From NCBI RefSeq assembly GCF_024580145.1, contig NZ_JANINI010000010.1, positions 3,275 through 67,274 of the forward strand: a DNA stretch of 64,000 nucleotides, given 5' to 3'. Positions 8,708-18,885 of the stretch are shown one piece after another; within the stretch, counting starts at the first letter, position 1, and each line of letters begins with the position of its first letter. The translations under genes and the position numbers were made by a program. The stretch comes from Methyloversatilis sp. XJ19-49 (lineage in GTDB: Bacteria > Pseudomonadota > Gammaproteobacteria > Burkholderiales > Rhodocyclaceae). The notes beneath the pieces are model-generated. The model worked only from the letters and a program-made list of their open reading frames with translations, had not been told where the DNA came from and made no database searches.

Positions 8708-9247
8708 TTACACCGCCACTCCCTGCAGCAGGTCGGCAAGTTCGTCGGCGTGCTCCTCTTCTACGGCCAGTATCGATTCGAGCATGCGACGCGTGGTCGG
8801 GTCCTGCTCGCCCAGATGGAGGATGAATTCGCGATAGCTGTCGATGGCGATGCGCTCGGCGACCAGATTTTCGCGAATCATTTCGGCCAGCGTGCCGCCT
8901 TCGACGTATTCGGCGTGACTGCGCGCGGTCAGTGTATCGGGCGAGAAATCGGGCGAGCCGCCCAATTGCACGATGCGTGCAGCCAGTTCGTCCGCATGGC
9001 CCTGTTCTTCCTTCGAATGCGTCAGGAACTCGCCGGCGACCGACTGCGAGTGAATGCCGCTCGCCATGAAGTGATGGCGGCGGTAGCGCAGCACACACAC
9101 CAGTTCGGTGGCCAGCGCTTCGTTCAACAGTTTGAGCACCTGCGTGCGATCGGCGTCATAGCCGGCGGTGACGGCGCCATCCTCGACATGCTTGCGGGCG
9201 CGCTCGCGCAGGGCGGCAACATCTGACAGCTTTGATTCGGTGTTCAT
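8708..9247 (-). CDS. ferritin-like di-iron protein (bacterioferritin type)
   Basis: A 179-residue four-helix-bundle protein. The di-iron ligands expected of the ferritin superfamily are visible: Glu48 in [10 protein letters not shown], Glu81-x-x-His84 in SKEEQGH, Glu131 in [14 protein letters not shown] and Glu163-x-x-His166 in [10 protein letters not shown]. This resembles bacterioferritin or Dps-related proteins that store iron and remove peroxide. No heme-ligating Met is obvious. The ATG at 9247 is chosen for the family-like N terminus ([10 protein letters not shown]); the open frame upstream has no ferritin features. Dyad site d lies 176 bp upstream but points the other way. Confidence 0.88.
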   Translation of the reverse strand: MNTESKLSDVAALRERARKHVEDGAVTAGYDADRTQVLKLLNEALATELVCVLRYRRHHFMASGIHSQSVAGEFLTHSKEEQGHADELAARIVQLGGSPDFSPDTLTARSHAEYVEGGTLAEMIRENLVAERIAIDSYREFILHLGEQDPTTRRMLESILAVEEEHADELADLLQGVAV

Positions 9248-9578
9248 GGCGTTCCTCGGCGAAAGTCTGGGACAGCGGGTGGGCAGTACAAAGCGGGAGG
9301 TTGGAGGTCGTTGTCCGAGCGGGCCCACCCGGGCGGGTGGTGGCCGGACATCGCCCCACTCTGGCGTGACGAAACCGCCCGGTCCGTGCGGTGGACCACT
9401 TAGCGCGCCTGTCGCCGTCCACGTTCGCCACCGCACAGACGGTCCCGGCTGCCGAGAGCTCAATAGGCCTTGTGGCGGGATGCCCCGGAAAAGTGAGCCT
9501 CGCACCCCGTTTCTTCCATGGCTTCGCGCTGCAACCCCGTCAGAGGCCGGGGGGCACCGTCATCGAGGAGGAGTTGTC
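9248..9578. other. divergent intergenic region without a gene
   Basis: A 331-bp gap between the ferritin-like gene and the DUF1328 operon. It contains dyad site d, and I see no credible gene. The stretch CTCAATAGG, about 20 nt after site d, is the most A/T-rich point and could be part of a -10 element. Confidence 0.55.
9423..9440 (+). promoter_or_regulatory. dyad motif site d (GTTCG-N4-CGCAC-AGAC)
   Basis: GTTCGCCACCGCACAGAC, both arms matching the GTKCG/CGMAC consensus. It ends 138 nt before the DUF1328 gene, the first gene of the run toward the cyclic glucan synthase. Confidence 0.55.
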
Positions 9579-9743
9579 ATGCTGCATTACGCCATCGTGT
9601 TCTTCGTCATCGCCCTGATCGCCGCGCTGTTCGGCTTCGGCGGCATCGCCGCCAGTGCCGCCGGCATCGCGAAAATACTGTTCTTCGTCTTCATCGTGCT
9701 TGCCGTTGCAAGTTTCGTGTTCGGTCTTGTCCGTCGTGGATGA
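9579..9743 (+). CDS. DUF1328 small membrane protein
   Basis: A 54-residue protein almost wholly composed of two hydrophobic helices (about 4-25 and 30-50) separated by a Gly/Ala-rich turn, ending in VRRG. This is the typical DUF1328 (YtjA) pattern. Its function is unknown; relatives are stress-induced inner-membrane proteins. The ATG at 9579 has GAGGAGGAG upstream, which settles the start. It is first in a same-strand series with the DUF883-like gene 49 bp downstream. Confidence 0.88.
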   Translation: MLHYAIVFFVIALIAALFGFGGIAASAAGIAKILFFVFIVLAVASFVFGLVRRG

Positions 9744-9792
9744 GGCGTTTGCGGGCCGCTGGCCACCCCTGATCAGAGAAAGCAGGCACACC

Positions 9793-10197
9793 ATGAATGA
9801 TCGCAACAAGAATGACCGTCAAGACGGTTTCGGCGCTGCGCCCGACAACTTTGCGGAGGCCATGGCGCACACCGCCGGGGAGGTGATTCGCTCGTCGAAC
9901 CAGATCGCCCATCAGACGCTGGACCAACTGGCCGACCGCGTGGACAGCGCCCGCCTGCAGGTTGCGCCGGTGTTCGACCGGCTGGCGCACCGCGCCGACG
10001 AGATGAAGTACCGCGGTGTGGCGGCGGTACGCGACGGTTCGCAGCGACTGCGTTACCAGGCAGTGCGCGCCACCGACTCGACGCTGGGTTACGTCCGCCA
10101 GAAGCCGGTCAGGTCCCTGCTGTTTGCCGCCGCGCTGGGCGCCGCGGCAACGCTGCTGCTGTCAATCGTCGGACGCGCCGGAAGGCCGCGCGACTGA
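9793..10197 (+). CDS. DUF883/YqjD-like membrane-anchored protein
   Basis: A 134-residue protein: a charged, amphipathic N-terminal region (1-100, predicted helical) and one C-terminal membrane helix (about 108-126, LLFAAALGAAATLLLSIV) followed by a basic tail. KPVRSLLFAAALG resembles the PWKAIG-type entry to the anchor in ElaB/YqjD/DUF883 proteins, some of which bind ribosomes in E. coli. A second protein of this type is encoded at 29390. It probably sits in one operon with the DUF1328 gene. Confidence 0.75.
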   Translation: MNDRNKNDRQDGFGAAPDNFAEAMAHTAGEVIRSSNQIAHQTLDQLADRVDSARLQVAPVFDRLAHRADEMKYRGVAAVRDGSQRLRYQAVRATDSTLGYVRQKPVRSLLFAAALGAAATLLLSIVGRAGRPRD

Positions 10198-10291
10198 AAC
10201 GTCGATCGCCGCGTCCGGCAACAGTGACCGAGCAGCCGTCAGCGCTGCGCCCGGTCGAATCTTCACATCGCTTCACGTCCCGGGAGATCGC

Positions 10292-10489
10292 ATGCCTGCC
10301 AATACATTCTCTTCCGCCAGCCCGGACCCGACCTGCCTGAACGATCATCTCAGCCAGTGCGTCGTGGCACTCGGGCCGATGCATCGCATGCGCTGTGCAG
10401 CCGAGGCCGTCGATGCCTTCCTGGCGCCGCGTTTCGTCAGTCTGCTGCTGGTGATGTCGGCCCTGCTGCTCGCCGGCCTGTCGCTGTAA
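10292..10489 (+). CDS. small single-pass membrane protein, function unknown
   Basis: A 65-residue predicted protein with a soluble N-terminal half containing three Cys residues (Cys15, Cys23, Cys35) and a hydrophobic C-terminal helix (about 50-65) ending LLLAGLSL. The ATG at 10292 has CGGGAGA about 6 nt upstream. I recognise no family. Position, strand and spacing suggest it is co-transcribed between the DUF883-like gene and the cyclic glucan synthase. It may be a spurious frame in GC-rich DNA, but the hydrophobic end and Shine-Dalgarno favour a real gene. Confidence 0.5.
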   Translation: MPANTFSSASPDPTCLNDHLSQCVVALGPMHRMRCAAEAVDAFLAPRFVSLLLVMSALLLAGLSL

Positions 10490-10521
10490 GAACGGCCCAG
10501 GGCTCCAATGACGATGTCTAC

Positions 10522-13500
10522 ATGACCCGGGCGCGACTGCGCCGGCAGATACCCGACGCAGGCGCCGAGGCGCTCGCACTGATCGATCCGTCACGCGGCG
10601 TGATCGAGTCACCGATCCGCGGCGAGCTGTTCAGCGCCGAACGTTTCCGGCAACACGGCCGCAGTCTGGGCGAAGCGCAGACCGCGCGGCTCAAGGCGCC
10701 GCGCTCGACCGCCTTCTTCCCGCGCCTGCACGACAACATGAAGGTGCTGCGCGAGGCGCAGCACTACATCGGCCTGCAGGAACGGATCGGCCATCACGTC
10801 AGCCCGGCCGGTGAATGGCTGCTGGACAACTTCCATCTGGTGGCCGCCCAGATCAAGGCCGTGCACGATGGTCTGCCGCGGCGGTACTTCCGCGACCTGC
10901 CGGTGCTGGTCGGCGATCATCTGGCCGGCCTGCCGCGTGTCTATGGCGTCGCCTGGGCCTTCGTCGCGCACACCGACAGCGCCTTCAACGACGATCTGCT
11001 GATCGAATTCCTGAATGCCTACCAGCAGACCAGCGAACTGAACCTCGGCGAACTGTGGGCCCTGCCGACAACGCTGCGCGTGGTGCTGATCGAAAACCTG
11101 CGCCGCCTGTCGGAGCGCGTGGCGGCCGACAAGGCGGCTCGCGAACTGGCCAATCTGTGGTGCGACGGGCTGGAACGCGAGGCGACCGGCCGCGCGGGCA
11201 GCCACGCACGCATGATCGATGCCGATGCGATGTTCGGCCTGATGCAGGCGCGTCGTGTCGGTACCGTATTTGCACTGCAGGTGATGCAGCGGCTGCATTC
11301 CGATTCCGGATCGCGCTCCGCAGCCGGGCTGCGCGGCCGCGAATCGGTGCGCGAAGCGCTGGCGCGCGCGCTGCCCGATCCGGCCAGCGCGCAGGCCAGG
11401 CAGCAGGCCGACGAAGCGGCCGACAACCTGAGCGTCAGCAATGCCATCGGTTCGCTGCGCATGCTGGGTGACGCCGACTGGCGCGCGCTGATTGCGCAGA
11501 CCAGCATGCTGATGCAGCTGATGCTGGCTTCAGCGACCTTCCGCGCCGAGCGCGACGACACGCAGGACGCCACGCTGCATGCCATCGAGCGGCTGGCGCG
11601 CACGAGCGGCCACAGCGAACTGGCGGTTGCGGAGCGGCTGCTCGAGCATATGCGTGTTCCGGTCAATGATCCGGAGCTCGACCCGTCGTCGCCGATCGAA
11701 TCGCCGAGCTTCTGGCTGCGCGGCGGGGGAAGCGCAGCGATGCACCGGACGCTGGGCCTGCGTCCGGCCGTTCTGTCCGGCTTCGGCGAACTGCGCAACC
11801 GGTACGCTGTTCCGGTCTATCTCGCCTTGCTGGGTTTTGGCACCGTGCTGCTTGCGCTGGGGTTCATGCAGCATGCCGTGGCACCGTCCGTCACCGCTCC
11901 GATATGGGCGATGCTGGCCGTGCTGGCACTGCTGCCGGCGAGCGAAGCGGTGATCGCCGTGCTCAACCGGCTCATCAGCGAATGGGTGCCGCCGCGTCGC
12001 CTGCCGCGGCTTGCGCTGCTTGCCGGCATTCCACCCACGCTGCGCGTGCTGGTCGTCATACCGGCCATGCTGTCGTCGGCCACCGCCATCCGCGCGCTGG
12101 CGCGCCAGCTCGAACGCCACCATCTGGCGAACTGCGAGCCGTACGCGCAGTTCGCGCTGCTCACCGATTTCAGCGATTCGAAGGTCGCGCACGACGGACC
12201 GGACGCCGCACTGCTGGCGAGCGCCGTCACCGAAATCGACCGGCTCGAAGCGCTGTATCCGCCCGACGCCGTCGATGAGGGGCCGTCGCAGCGGCGCTTC
12301 CTGCTGCTGCATCGCGACCGGCGCTGGTCGGACAGCGAACAGTGCTGGATGGGCTGGGAACGCAAGCGCGGCAAGCTCGAACAGCTGATCGACCTGCTGG
12401 CGGGCGGACTGTCAGGTTTCGTCGATCTGGGGGCGCGCTCGAAACCGGCGCTCGACACGCCCTTCGTCGTCACGCTCGACAGCGACACGCTGCTGCCGCC
12501 GGGCGCATTGCGCGAACTGGTCGGGGTGGCGGCGCATCCGCTGAACCGTCCGCGGGTCGATGCCGCGCGCGGCCGCGTGGTGGCCGGCTACGCGGTGCTG
12601 CAGCCGCGCATCGTCACGCCGCTGCCGTCGCCGCTGCATGCCACGCCCTTCCACAGCCTGTTCGCCGGGCGCTGCGGTGTCGATCCGTACAGCGCTGAAA
12701 CGTCCGAGCTGTATCAGGACCTGTTCGACGAAGGCACGTTCACCGGCAAGGGGCTGTTTCATGTCAAGGCGATGCAGGCCGTGCTGTCAGGGCGATTGCC
12801 CGAAGGCCAGGTACTCAGTCACGACCTGATCGAAGGGTCGATCGCGCGTTGCGGCGGTGTCAGCGACATCACGCTGATCGAGGACGCGCCGATGCATGCC
12901 GACGTCGCGGCCTCGCGCGTGCACCGCTGGACGCGCGGCGACTGGCAGCTGTGGCCGCTGCTGTGGCAGGCGCGCCGCTTCGACCTGAATGCCATCAATC
13001 GCTGGAAGATGATCGACAACCTGCGCCGTTCGCTGGTCGCGCCGTTTTCGGTCGTGCTGCTGCTGGTCGCACTGGGCAGCGATCTGCTGTCGCCCTGGGG
13101 CGTGCTCGCGCTGATGGCCGCTGCGTTCGGCGGCGGCCCGCTGCTCGGCGCACTGGCCGGTATGGCCCCGGCGCGCGATGACCTTGCGCTGCGTCACTTC
13201 TATCATCAGGGGTTGGTCGATATCGGTCGCGCGCTCGGCGGCATGCTGTGGAATCTGGCGCTGCTGCTGCGCAACGCGCTGCACCTGGGCGACGCCATCG
13301 TGCGCGCGCTGTGGCGCACGGCAGTCAGCCGCAGGCGCCTGCTGCAATGGACCACCGCAGCCGATGCGCAGTCGGCGGCACGGCACAGCCTGACCGGATT
13401 GTGGCGCGTGCATTGGCCGGTCAGTGCACTCGCGGTCGGTGTGTTCGCGCTGCTCGGGTGGCGCGGTACTTCGTCGCCCTGGCTGGCGCTGTCGGTGTGC

Positions 13501-16500
13501 GCGCTGTGGGCCGCCACACCGCTGTGGGTCGCGCTGGCCAGCCGCGAATCGGCGCACCGGCATCGCTACAGGCTGGCCGCCGGCGATCGCGCCTACCTGC
13601 TCGATGTGGCGCGCCACACCTGGCGGCTGTTCGAGCGCCATGTCGGACCGGCCAGCAATTGGCTGCCGCCTGACAATGTGCAGACCGTGCCGTACATGAT
13701 GGTCGCGCAGCGCACCTCGCCGACGAATATCGGCCTCTATCTGCTGTCGACCGCCTGCGCGCGGCGTTTCGGCTGGATCAGCACGCTCGAACTGCTGACC
13801 CGCTGCGAACGGACGCTGGCCATGCTGGCCGCGCTGCCGCGACATCGCGGCCACTTCCTTAACTGGTACGACACGCAGACGCTCGCGCCGCTGGCGCCGG
13901 CCTATGTGTCGGTGGTCGACAGCGGCAATCTGTGCGGCCACCTGATCGCGCTGGCCGGTGCCTGCGACGCGCTGGCGACGCAACCGGCAGACGACGCCGA
14001 CCGCGCATGCAACGCACCGCTGCGCCTGATCGCACTGGCGGCACAGTGCCGCCGGCTGGCGCTTGAAGCGGAATTCGCCTTCATGTACGACGAGCGCCGG
14101 CGCCTGTTCCACATCGGCTATCTGGTCGAGGAACAGACGCTGGACAAGAGCTATTACGACCTGCTCGCCTCGGAGGCGCGGCTGGCCAGCCTGTGGGCGA
14201 TTGCCAAGGGCGACGTGCCGGTCAAGCACTGGGCCGCACTCGGGCGGCCGTTCTTCGCGACCGGCAGCGAAGCGGGCCTGCGCTCATGGTCGGGTTCGAT
14301 GTTCGAATACCTGATGCCTTCGCTGGTGCTCGACGAATTGCCCGGCAGTGCGCTGGCCAGCGCCGCGCAGGCGGCGGTGCGTGAGCACCGGGCGTTCGGA
14401 CGCACCCACGGCGTGCCGTGGGGCCTGTCGGAATCGGCCTATGCCGCGAGCGACCACACGCTGGCCTACCAGTATTCGCCGCAGGGCGTGCCGCGACTGG
14501 CGCTGCGCCGCACGCCGGCCGACGAAATCGTCGTCGCGCCCTATGCGACGGCGCTGGCGGCCATGTTCGAACCGGCCGCCGCGCTGGAAAACCTGCGCCG
14601 CATGGAAGGCATGAACGCCCGCCGCGACATGGGGTTCGCCGAGGCGCTGGACTTCGTGGCCGACCGCCAGACCGACGGCAGCGCGTTCACGGTGGTCAGC
14701 ACCTTCATGGCCCACCATCAGGGCATGACCATCGTCGCCCTGGCCAACCTGCTGCTTGACGGTGCGCCCCGGCGCTGGTGCATGGCCGAGCCGCGCATCG
14801 ACGCCGTCGCGTCGCTGCTGCAGGAGCGCGTGCCGCGCGAGGTGTCGCGACTGCTCGCGCCGCCGCCGGCGCCGACCCGCAACGACCGGCGCGATGCCTT
14901 GCCCGGCGTCACCCGTCTGGTCAGTCCGGGGGCGTCGGCGCTGCAGCCGACGCACCTGCTGTCGAATGGTCGGTATTCGGTCGCGCTGCGCGCCAACGGT
15001 GCCGGCTGGAGCCGCTTCGGCACGGCCGACGTGTCGCGCTGGCGCGACGACGCGCTGCGCGACGTCTATGGCACCTTCTTCTATCTCCGGCGCACGCCGG
15101 ACGCCGCACCGGTGTCGATCACCCAGCATCCTGCGGCCGACCCGCGGGCCGACTACAGTGCCACCTTCCACAGTGACCGCGTCTGTCTCGACGCACAGTG
15201 GGCCGACCTGCGCACGCGCTGCACCGTATGGGTCAGCCCGGAGGACGACGTCGAGTTGCGCCGCATCGAACTGTGGAACACCTCGTCGGAGCCGATCGAA
15301 GTCGAACTGATGTCGATGTTCGAAGTGTCGTTGTCCGACGCGCGGGCCGACGAAATGCATCCGGCCTTCGCCAAGCTGTTCGTCCAGGCGACCTGGGATG
15401 AAGCCAGCCGTGCCGCCTACTTTTCGCGCAAGCCGCGGCTGTCGACCGAAAGCGGACTGCACGCAGTTCATTTCATTGCGCACGCCGACCCGCACCTGAC
15501 ATCGGTCACGGTGCAGACCGACCGCGCGCGCTGGCTCGGCCGCCATTGCGACGCCGCGCATCCGCGGGCGGACTACGGCAAGGCGGCGGAGCCGTCGACC
15601 GCCCCGCATGCACCGGAACAGGACTGCGTGACCGGGCTCGACCCGCTGGCTTCGCTGTCGATGCACCTGAGACTGCCGGCGCACGGCATGGCTTCGCTCA
15701 CCGTCGGCACCGCCGCCGCGGACGCGCGCGACACGCTGCAGGCGCTGGTCGAGCGCTACCGGCAGGACGCCATGGTCGAACGTTCATCGTTGATGTCCGG
15801 CACGTTTGCGAGCATCCGGCTGCGCGAAATGCGGGTCAATGCCGACGATCGCGCCGCCATCCAGTTGCTGACGACGACACTCGCATTGCTGATGTCACGT
15901 CCGGTACCGCTCGAAGCCCCCGTGGGTGGCGCGCTGCACGACCGGCGCGCGCTGTGGCGGCTCGGCATGTCGGGCGACCGGCCGATCATCGTGGTGTGTG
16001 CCAGCGCCGTGCAGGGCATCCGCATGCTGAGATCGCTGTTCCAGGCGCTGCGCTGGTGGTCGTGGGGCGGACTGACCTGCGATCTGGTGGTGATGAACAG
16101 CGAGGCCCGCTCCTATCTGATGCCGTTGCAGGCCGAACTGGCCGCCCTGCGCGAGCGCTACGCGGCCGAGGTTGTCGCGACGGCGTCGGCACGTGCCTGC
16201 GGCCTGTATCTGGTGCATGCCGACGATCTGTCGCCGGCCGAGCGGGCTGCGCTGAATGCGCTGGCGCGCGCCAGCCTGCACGCCGACGGCCGGCCGCTGT
16301 CGCATCACGTGCAGGATCTGGTCGACTGGCATGACAGCGCCCTCGATGCGCGTGCCGACCAGCCGGCGACGGCACTGCCCGTCGTGCGTCACGGCGCCAT
16401 CGGCCTGCCGCCGAAGGGTGCATTCGACGGTGCAAGCGGCGATTTCCGCTTCACCGTCACCGATGCGCATCGCACGCTGCGGCCGTGGATCAATGTGCTC

Positions 16501-18885
16501 GCCAATCCGGATTTCGGCAGCCAGGTGTCGGAAGCCGGCACCGGCTACTCCTGGGCCGGCAACAGCCGGCTGAACCAGCTCACCGGCTGGTCCAACGACC
16601 CGGTCGGCGATGCGGGCGGCGAAGCCTTTCATCTGCAGGACCTGCGCAGCGGCGACATCTGGAGCATAGGCGCCGGCGCTGCTGCCGCCGACGTGCCCTA
16701 CCGCATCGAACACGGGCAGGGGCTGACGACCCTGCGTCACCGACGCGGCGACATCGAGGTGAAGGCGATCTGGTGCGTTGACCCGGAGCAGTCGGTCAAG
16801 CAGGTGCGCATCGTGCTGACCAATTGCGGTACCCGCGCACAGTCAATGCGGGTGATCGGTCAGTTCGAGTGGGTGATCGGCGCGCTGCGCACCGATCGCC
16901 AGTCGGTCCGCACGATGTTCGCGCGGCTGGCACCGGCCGACGCCTCGGCGCGGCCGATCGAGGCGCTGCTGGCCACGCAGTGCGATGGCCATGCCGGCTT
17001 CGGCAACAGTACCGCCTTCGTCGTGCTGCAGCGCGAGGGCGCCGACGGCAGACCGGGTGTCGCCACGCTGGCCGACTGGACCTGCGACCGGCGCGAACTG
17101 TTCGGCCCGGACGGCCGGCAAGTCGTGCCGGACCGGTTCGGCGCGCAGGACGCCCTCGGCGTCGATCCGTGCGCCGCGCTGTCGGCGACGGTCAGTCTGG
17201 CGCCGGGTGAGGCGTCCACCCACGTGTTCCTGCTCGGTCACGGGGACTCGCCGCGTGCCGCCGGCACGCTGGCGCGCGCTGCCGCGGAGCAGGGCGCCGT
17301 GCAGCGCGAACAGGCGGTGCGCGCAAGATGGGCCGGGCTGCTCGATGCCGTCACGGTGAGCAGCCCCGACCCGCTGTTCGATGTGCTGGTGAATCGCTGG
17401 CTGCCCTACCAGACGGTGGCCTGCCGCCTGTGGGCGCGTGCCGGCTTCTACCAGTCGGGCGGCGCCTTCGGCTTTCGAGACCAGCTGCAGGATGCGATGG
17501 CGCTGTGCGTCGCCGCGCCTGCGCTGCTGCGTGCCCAGCTGTTGCTGTCGGCGTCGCGCCAGTTTCCAGAAGGTGATGTACAGCACTGGTGGCATGCGCC
17601 GACCGGTGCCGGCGTGCGCACGCGATGTTCCGATGACCGCCTTTGGCTGCCGTTTGCCGCGGCCCGCTACATCGAGGTCACGGGCGATGTCGAGGTGTTC
17701 GACGAGCTGGTGCCGTTCCTCGAGGGTGACCCGATACCCGAAGGTGCTGAAGACGCCTACTACGTGCCGCGGGTCGGTACGCAGCCGGTGTCGCTGTACG
17801 AACACTGCGCACGGGCCATCGACTGCAGTCTCGCGGTCGGCACGCACGGGCTGCCGCTGATCGGCACCTGCGACTGGAATGACGGCATGAACCGGGTCGG
17901 TCATGAAGGACGCGGCGAGTCGGTCTGGCTGGGCTGGTTCCTGTGTCAGGTGGTGGCCCGCTTTTCCGTGCTTGCGCATGCCGAGGGCGAAACGGGCCGC
18001 GCCGAACGCTGGCAGCTGGCCGCTGCCGGCTGGCGCGATGCCCTGCACGGCGAGGCATGGGACGGCGAATGGTTCGTGCGTGCGTTTTTCGACGACGGTA
18101 CGCCGCTCGGCTCGCGCCGCAACGAAGAATGCCGCATCGACCTCATCGCGCAAGCCTGGGGCGTGCTGTCCGGCGTCGCCACACCGGCGCAGCAGCAGGC
18201 TTCGATGGCAGCAGTCGGCCGCCTGCTGACCGACGATACCAATGGCCTGGTGCGACTGCTCGATCCGCCGCTGCAGCATGCCCGGCCCGATGCCGGCTAC
18301 ATCCAGGCCTATCCGCCCGGCGTGCGCGAGAACGGCGGCCAGTACGCACATGCCGCGGTCTGGGCACTGATGGCGCAGGCCGAACTCGGTGACGTCGACG
18401 CGGCCTGGCGCACCTTCACCGGGCTCAGTCCGGCCCACCGCTCGGACAACGAGGTGCGGGGCGTCGCCTATGGCATCGAGCCCTACGTGATGGCGGGCGA
18501 CATCTACACCCAGCCACCGTATGCCGGGCGCGGCGGCTGGAGCTGGTACACCGGTTCGGCCGCCTGGATGCACCACGCTGCCATCGAATCGATCTGCGGC
18601 CTGCGGGTGCGTCAGAGCCGCCTGTGCGTGGTGCCTCGTCTGCCCAGCCACTGGCCCGCGGTGACGCTGACGGTGCTGCGCGCCGGTCGCCGGCACGAAA
18701 TCACCGTGTGTGCGGCGGGTGCGCTGGCCGATATCGCCCGCGCGCGTGCAGCCGGCCTGCTGCCGCTGGCGGTCGGCGAATGGCTGGATCTGGCGTCTGC
18801 CGGCGAGCACAGTCGCCATCTGGTGATCGCTGCGGCGAATGTGACCGCGGCCGCCCGCTCGCCGGTACAGGCGGTCACGGCATGA
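10522..18885 (+). CDS. ndvB: cyclic beta-1,2-glucan synthase (NdvB/Cgs type)
   Basis: A 2787-residue multidomain membrane enzyme, of the length usual for NdvB/Cgs. Order: an N-terminal region, membrane helices near 430-485, a GT84 glycosyltransferase domain (VVIPAML near 513, TLDSDTLLPPG near 650, HDLIEGSIARCG, RWTRGDWQLWPL near 805), more membrane helices (about 840-1010), a glucoamylase-like domain (about 1010-1450), beta-sandwich domains, and a C-terminal GH94 phosphorylase domain with RDQLQDAM near 2319 and CDWNDGMN near 2450 (catalytic Asp). It should make cyclic beta-1,2-glucans from UDP-glucose at the inner membrane and export them to the periplasm for osmotic adaptation. ATG 10522 fits best. 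Its stop overlaps the BrkB/YihY start. Confidence 0.93.
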   Translation: MTRARLRRQIPDAGAEALALIDPSRGVIESPIRGELFSAERFRQHGRSLGEAQTARLKAPRSTAFFPRLHDNMKVLREAQHYIGLQERIGHHVSPAGEWLLDNFHLVAAQIKAVHDGLPRRYFRDLPVLVGDHLAGLPRVYGVAWAFVAHTDSAFNDDLLIEFLNAYQQTSELNLGELWALPTTLRVVLIENLRRLSERVAADKAARELANLWCDGLEREATGRAGSHARMIDADAMFGLMQARRVGTVFALQVMQRLHSDSGSRSAAGLRGRESVREALARALPDPASAQARQQADEAADNLSVSNAIGSLRMLGDADWRALIAQTSMLMQLMLASATFRAERDDTQDATLHAIERLARTSGHSELAVAERLLEHMRVPVNDPELDPSSPIESPSFWLRGGGSAAMHRTLGLRPAVLSGFGELRNRYAVPVYLALLGFGTVLLALGFMQHAVAPSVTAPIWAMLAVLALLPASEAVIAVLNRLISEWVPPRRLPRLALLAGIPPTLRVLVVIPAMLSSATAIRALARQLERHHLANCEPYAQFALLTDFSDSKVAHDGPDAALLASAVTEIDRLEALYPPDAVDEGPSQRRFLLLHRDRRWSDSEQCWMGWERKRGKLEQLIDLLAGGLSGFVDLGARSKPALDTPFVVTLDSDTLLPPGALRELVGVAAHPLNRPRVDAARGRVVAGYAVLQPRIVTPLPSPLHATPFHSLFAGRCGVDPYSAETSELYQDLFDEGTFTGKGLFHVKAMQAVLSGRLPEGQVLSHDLIEGSIARCGGVSDITLIEDAPMHADVAASRVHRWTRGDWQLWPLLWQARRFDLNAINRWKMIDNLRRSLVAPFSVVLLLVALGSDLLSPWGVLALMAAAFGGGPLLGALAGMAPARDDLALRHFYHQGLVDIGRALGGMLWNLALLLRNALHLGDAIVRALWRTAVSRRRLLQWTTAADAQSAARHSLTGLWRVHWPVSALAVGVFALLGWRGTSSPWLALSVCALWAATPLWVALASRESAHRHRYRLAAGDRAYLLDVARHTWRLFERHVGPASNWLPPDNVQTVPYMMVAQRTSPTNIGLYLLSTACARRFGWISTLELLTRCERTLAMLAALPRHRGHFLNWYDTQTLAPLAPAYVSVVDSGNLCGHLIALAGACDALATQPADDADRACNAPLRLIALAAQCRRLALEAEFAFMYDERRRLFHIGYLVEEQTLDKSYYDLLASEARLASLWAIAKGDVPVKHWAALGRPFFATGSEAGLRSWSGSMFEYLMPSLVLDELPGSALASAAQAAVREHRAFGRTHGVPWGLSESAYAASDHTLAYQYSPQGVPRLALRRTPADEIVVAPYATALAAMFEPAAALENLRRMEGMNARRDMGFAEALDFVADRQTDGSAFTVVSTFMAHHQGMTIVALANLLLDGAPRRWCMAEPRIDAVASLLQERVPREVSRLLAPPPAPTRNDRRDALPGVTRLVSPGASALQPTHLLSNGRYSVALRANGAGWSRFGTADVSRWRDDALRDVYGTFFYLRRTPDAAPVSITQHPAADPRADYSATFHSDRVCLDAQWADLRTRCTVWVSPEDDVELRRIELWNTSSEPIEVELMSMFEVSLSDARADEMHPAFAKLFVQATWDEASRAAYFSRKPRLSTESGLHAVHFIAHADPHLTSVTVQTDRARWLGRHCDAAHPRADYGKAAEPSTAPHAPEQDCVTGLDPLASLSMHLRLPAHGMASLTVGTAAADARDTLQALVERYRQDAMVERSSLMSGTFASIRLREMRVNADDRAAIQLLTTTLALLMSRPVPLEAPVGGALHDRRALWRLGMSGDRPIIVVCASAVQGIRMLRSLFQALRWWSWGGLTCDLVVMNSEARSYLMPLQAELAALRERYAAEVVATASARACGLYLVHADDLSPAERAALNALARASLHADGRPLSHHVQDLVDWHDSALDARADQPATALPVVRHGAIGLPPKGAFDGASGDFRFTVTDAHRTLRPWINVLANPDFGSQVSEAGTGYSWAGNSRLNQLTGWSNDPVGDAGGEAFHLQDLRSGDIWSIGAGAAAADVPYRIEHGQGLTTLRHRRGDIEVKAIWCVDPEQSVKQVRIVLTNCGTRAQSMRVIGQFEWVIGALRTDRQSVRTMFARLAPADASARPIEALLATQCDGHAGFGNSTAFVVLQREGADGRPGVATLADWTCDRRELFGPDGRQVVPDRFGAQDALGVDPCAALSATVSLAPGEASTHVFLLGHGDSPRAAGTLARAAAEQGAVQREQAVRARWAGLLDAVTVSSPDPLFDVLVNRWLPYQTVACRLWARAGFYQSGGAFGFRDQLQDAMALCVAAPALLRAQLLLSASRQFPEGDVQHWWHAPTGAGVRTRCSDDRLWLPFAAARYIEVTGDVEVFDELVPFLEGDPIPEGAEDAYYVPRVGTQPVSLYEHCARAIDCSLAVGTHGLPLIGTCDWNDGMNRVGHEGRGESVWLGWFLCQVVARFSVLAHAEGETGRAERWQLAAAGWRDALHGEAWDGEWFVRAFFDDGTPLGSRRNEECRIDLIAQAWGVLSGVATPAQQQASMAAVGRLLTDDTNGLVRLLDPPLQHARPDAGYIQAYPPGVRENGGQYAHAAVWALMAQAELGDVDAAWRTFTGLSPAHRSDNEVRGVAYGIEPYVMAGDIYTQPPYAGRGGWSWYTGSAAWMHHAAIESICGLRVRQSRLCVVPRLPSHWPAVTLTVLRAGRRHEITVCAAGALADIARARAAGLLPLAVGEWLDLASAGEHSRHLVIAAANVTAAARSPVQAVTA

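Noticed and set aside
10213-10240. GTCCGGCAACAGTG-like sequence before the small membrane gene, weakly like the dyad motif
   Set aside because: The arms do not pair and the spacing is wrong.
16843-18819. 658-codon minus-strand open frame opposite the GH94 part of the glucan synthase
   Set aside because: No family motifs and shadow-type composition; the plus-strand gene has full GH94 signatures here.
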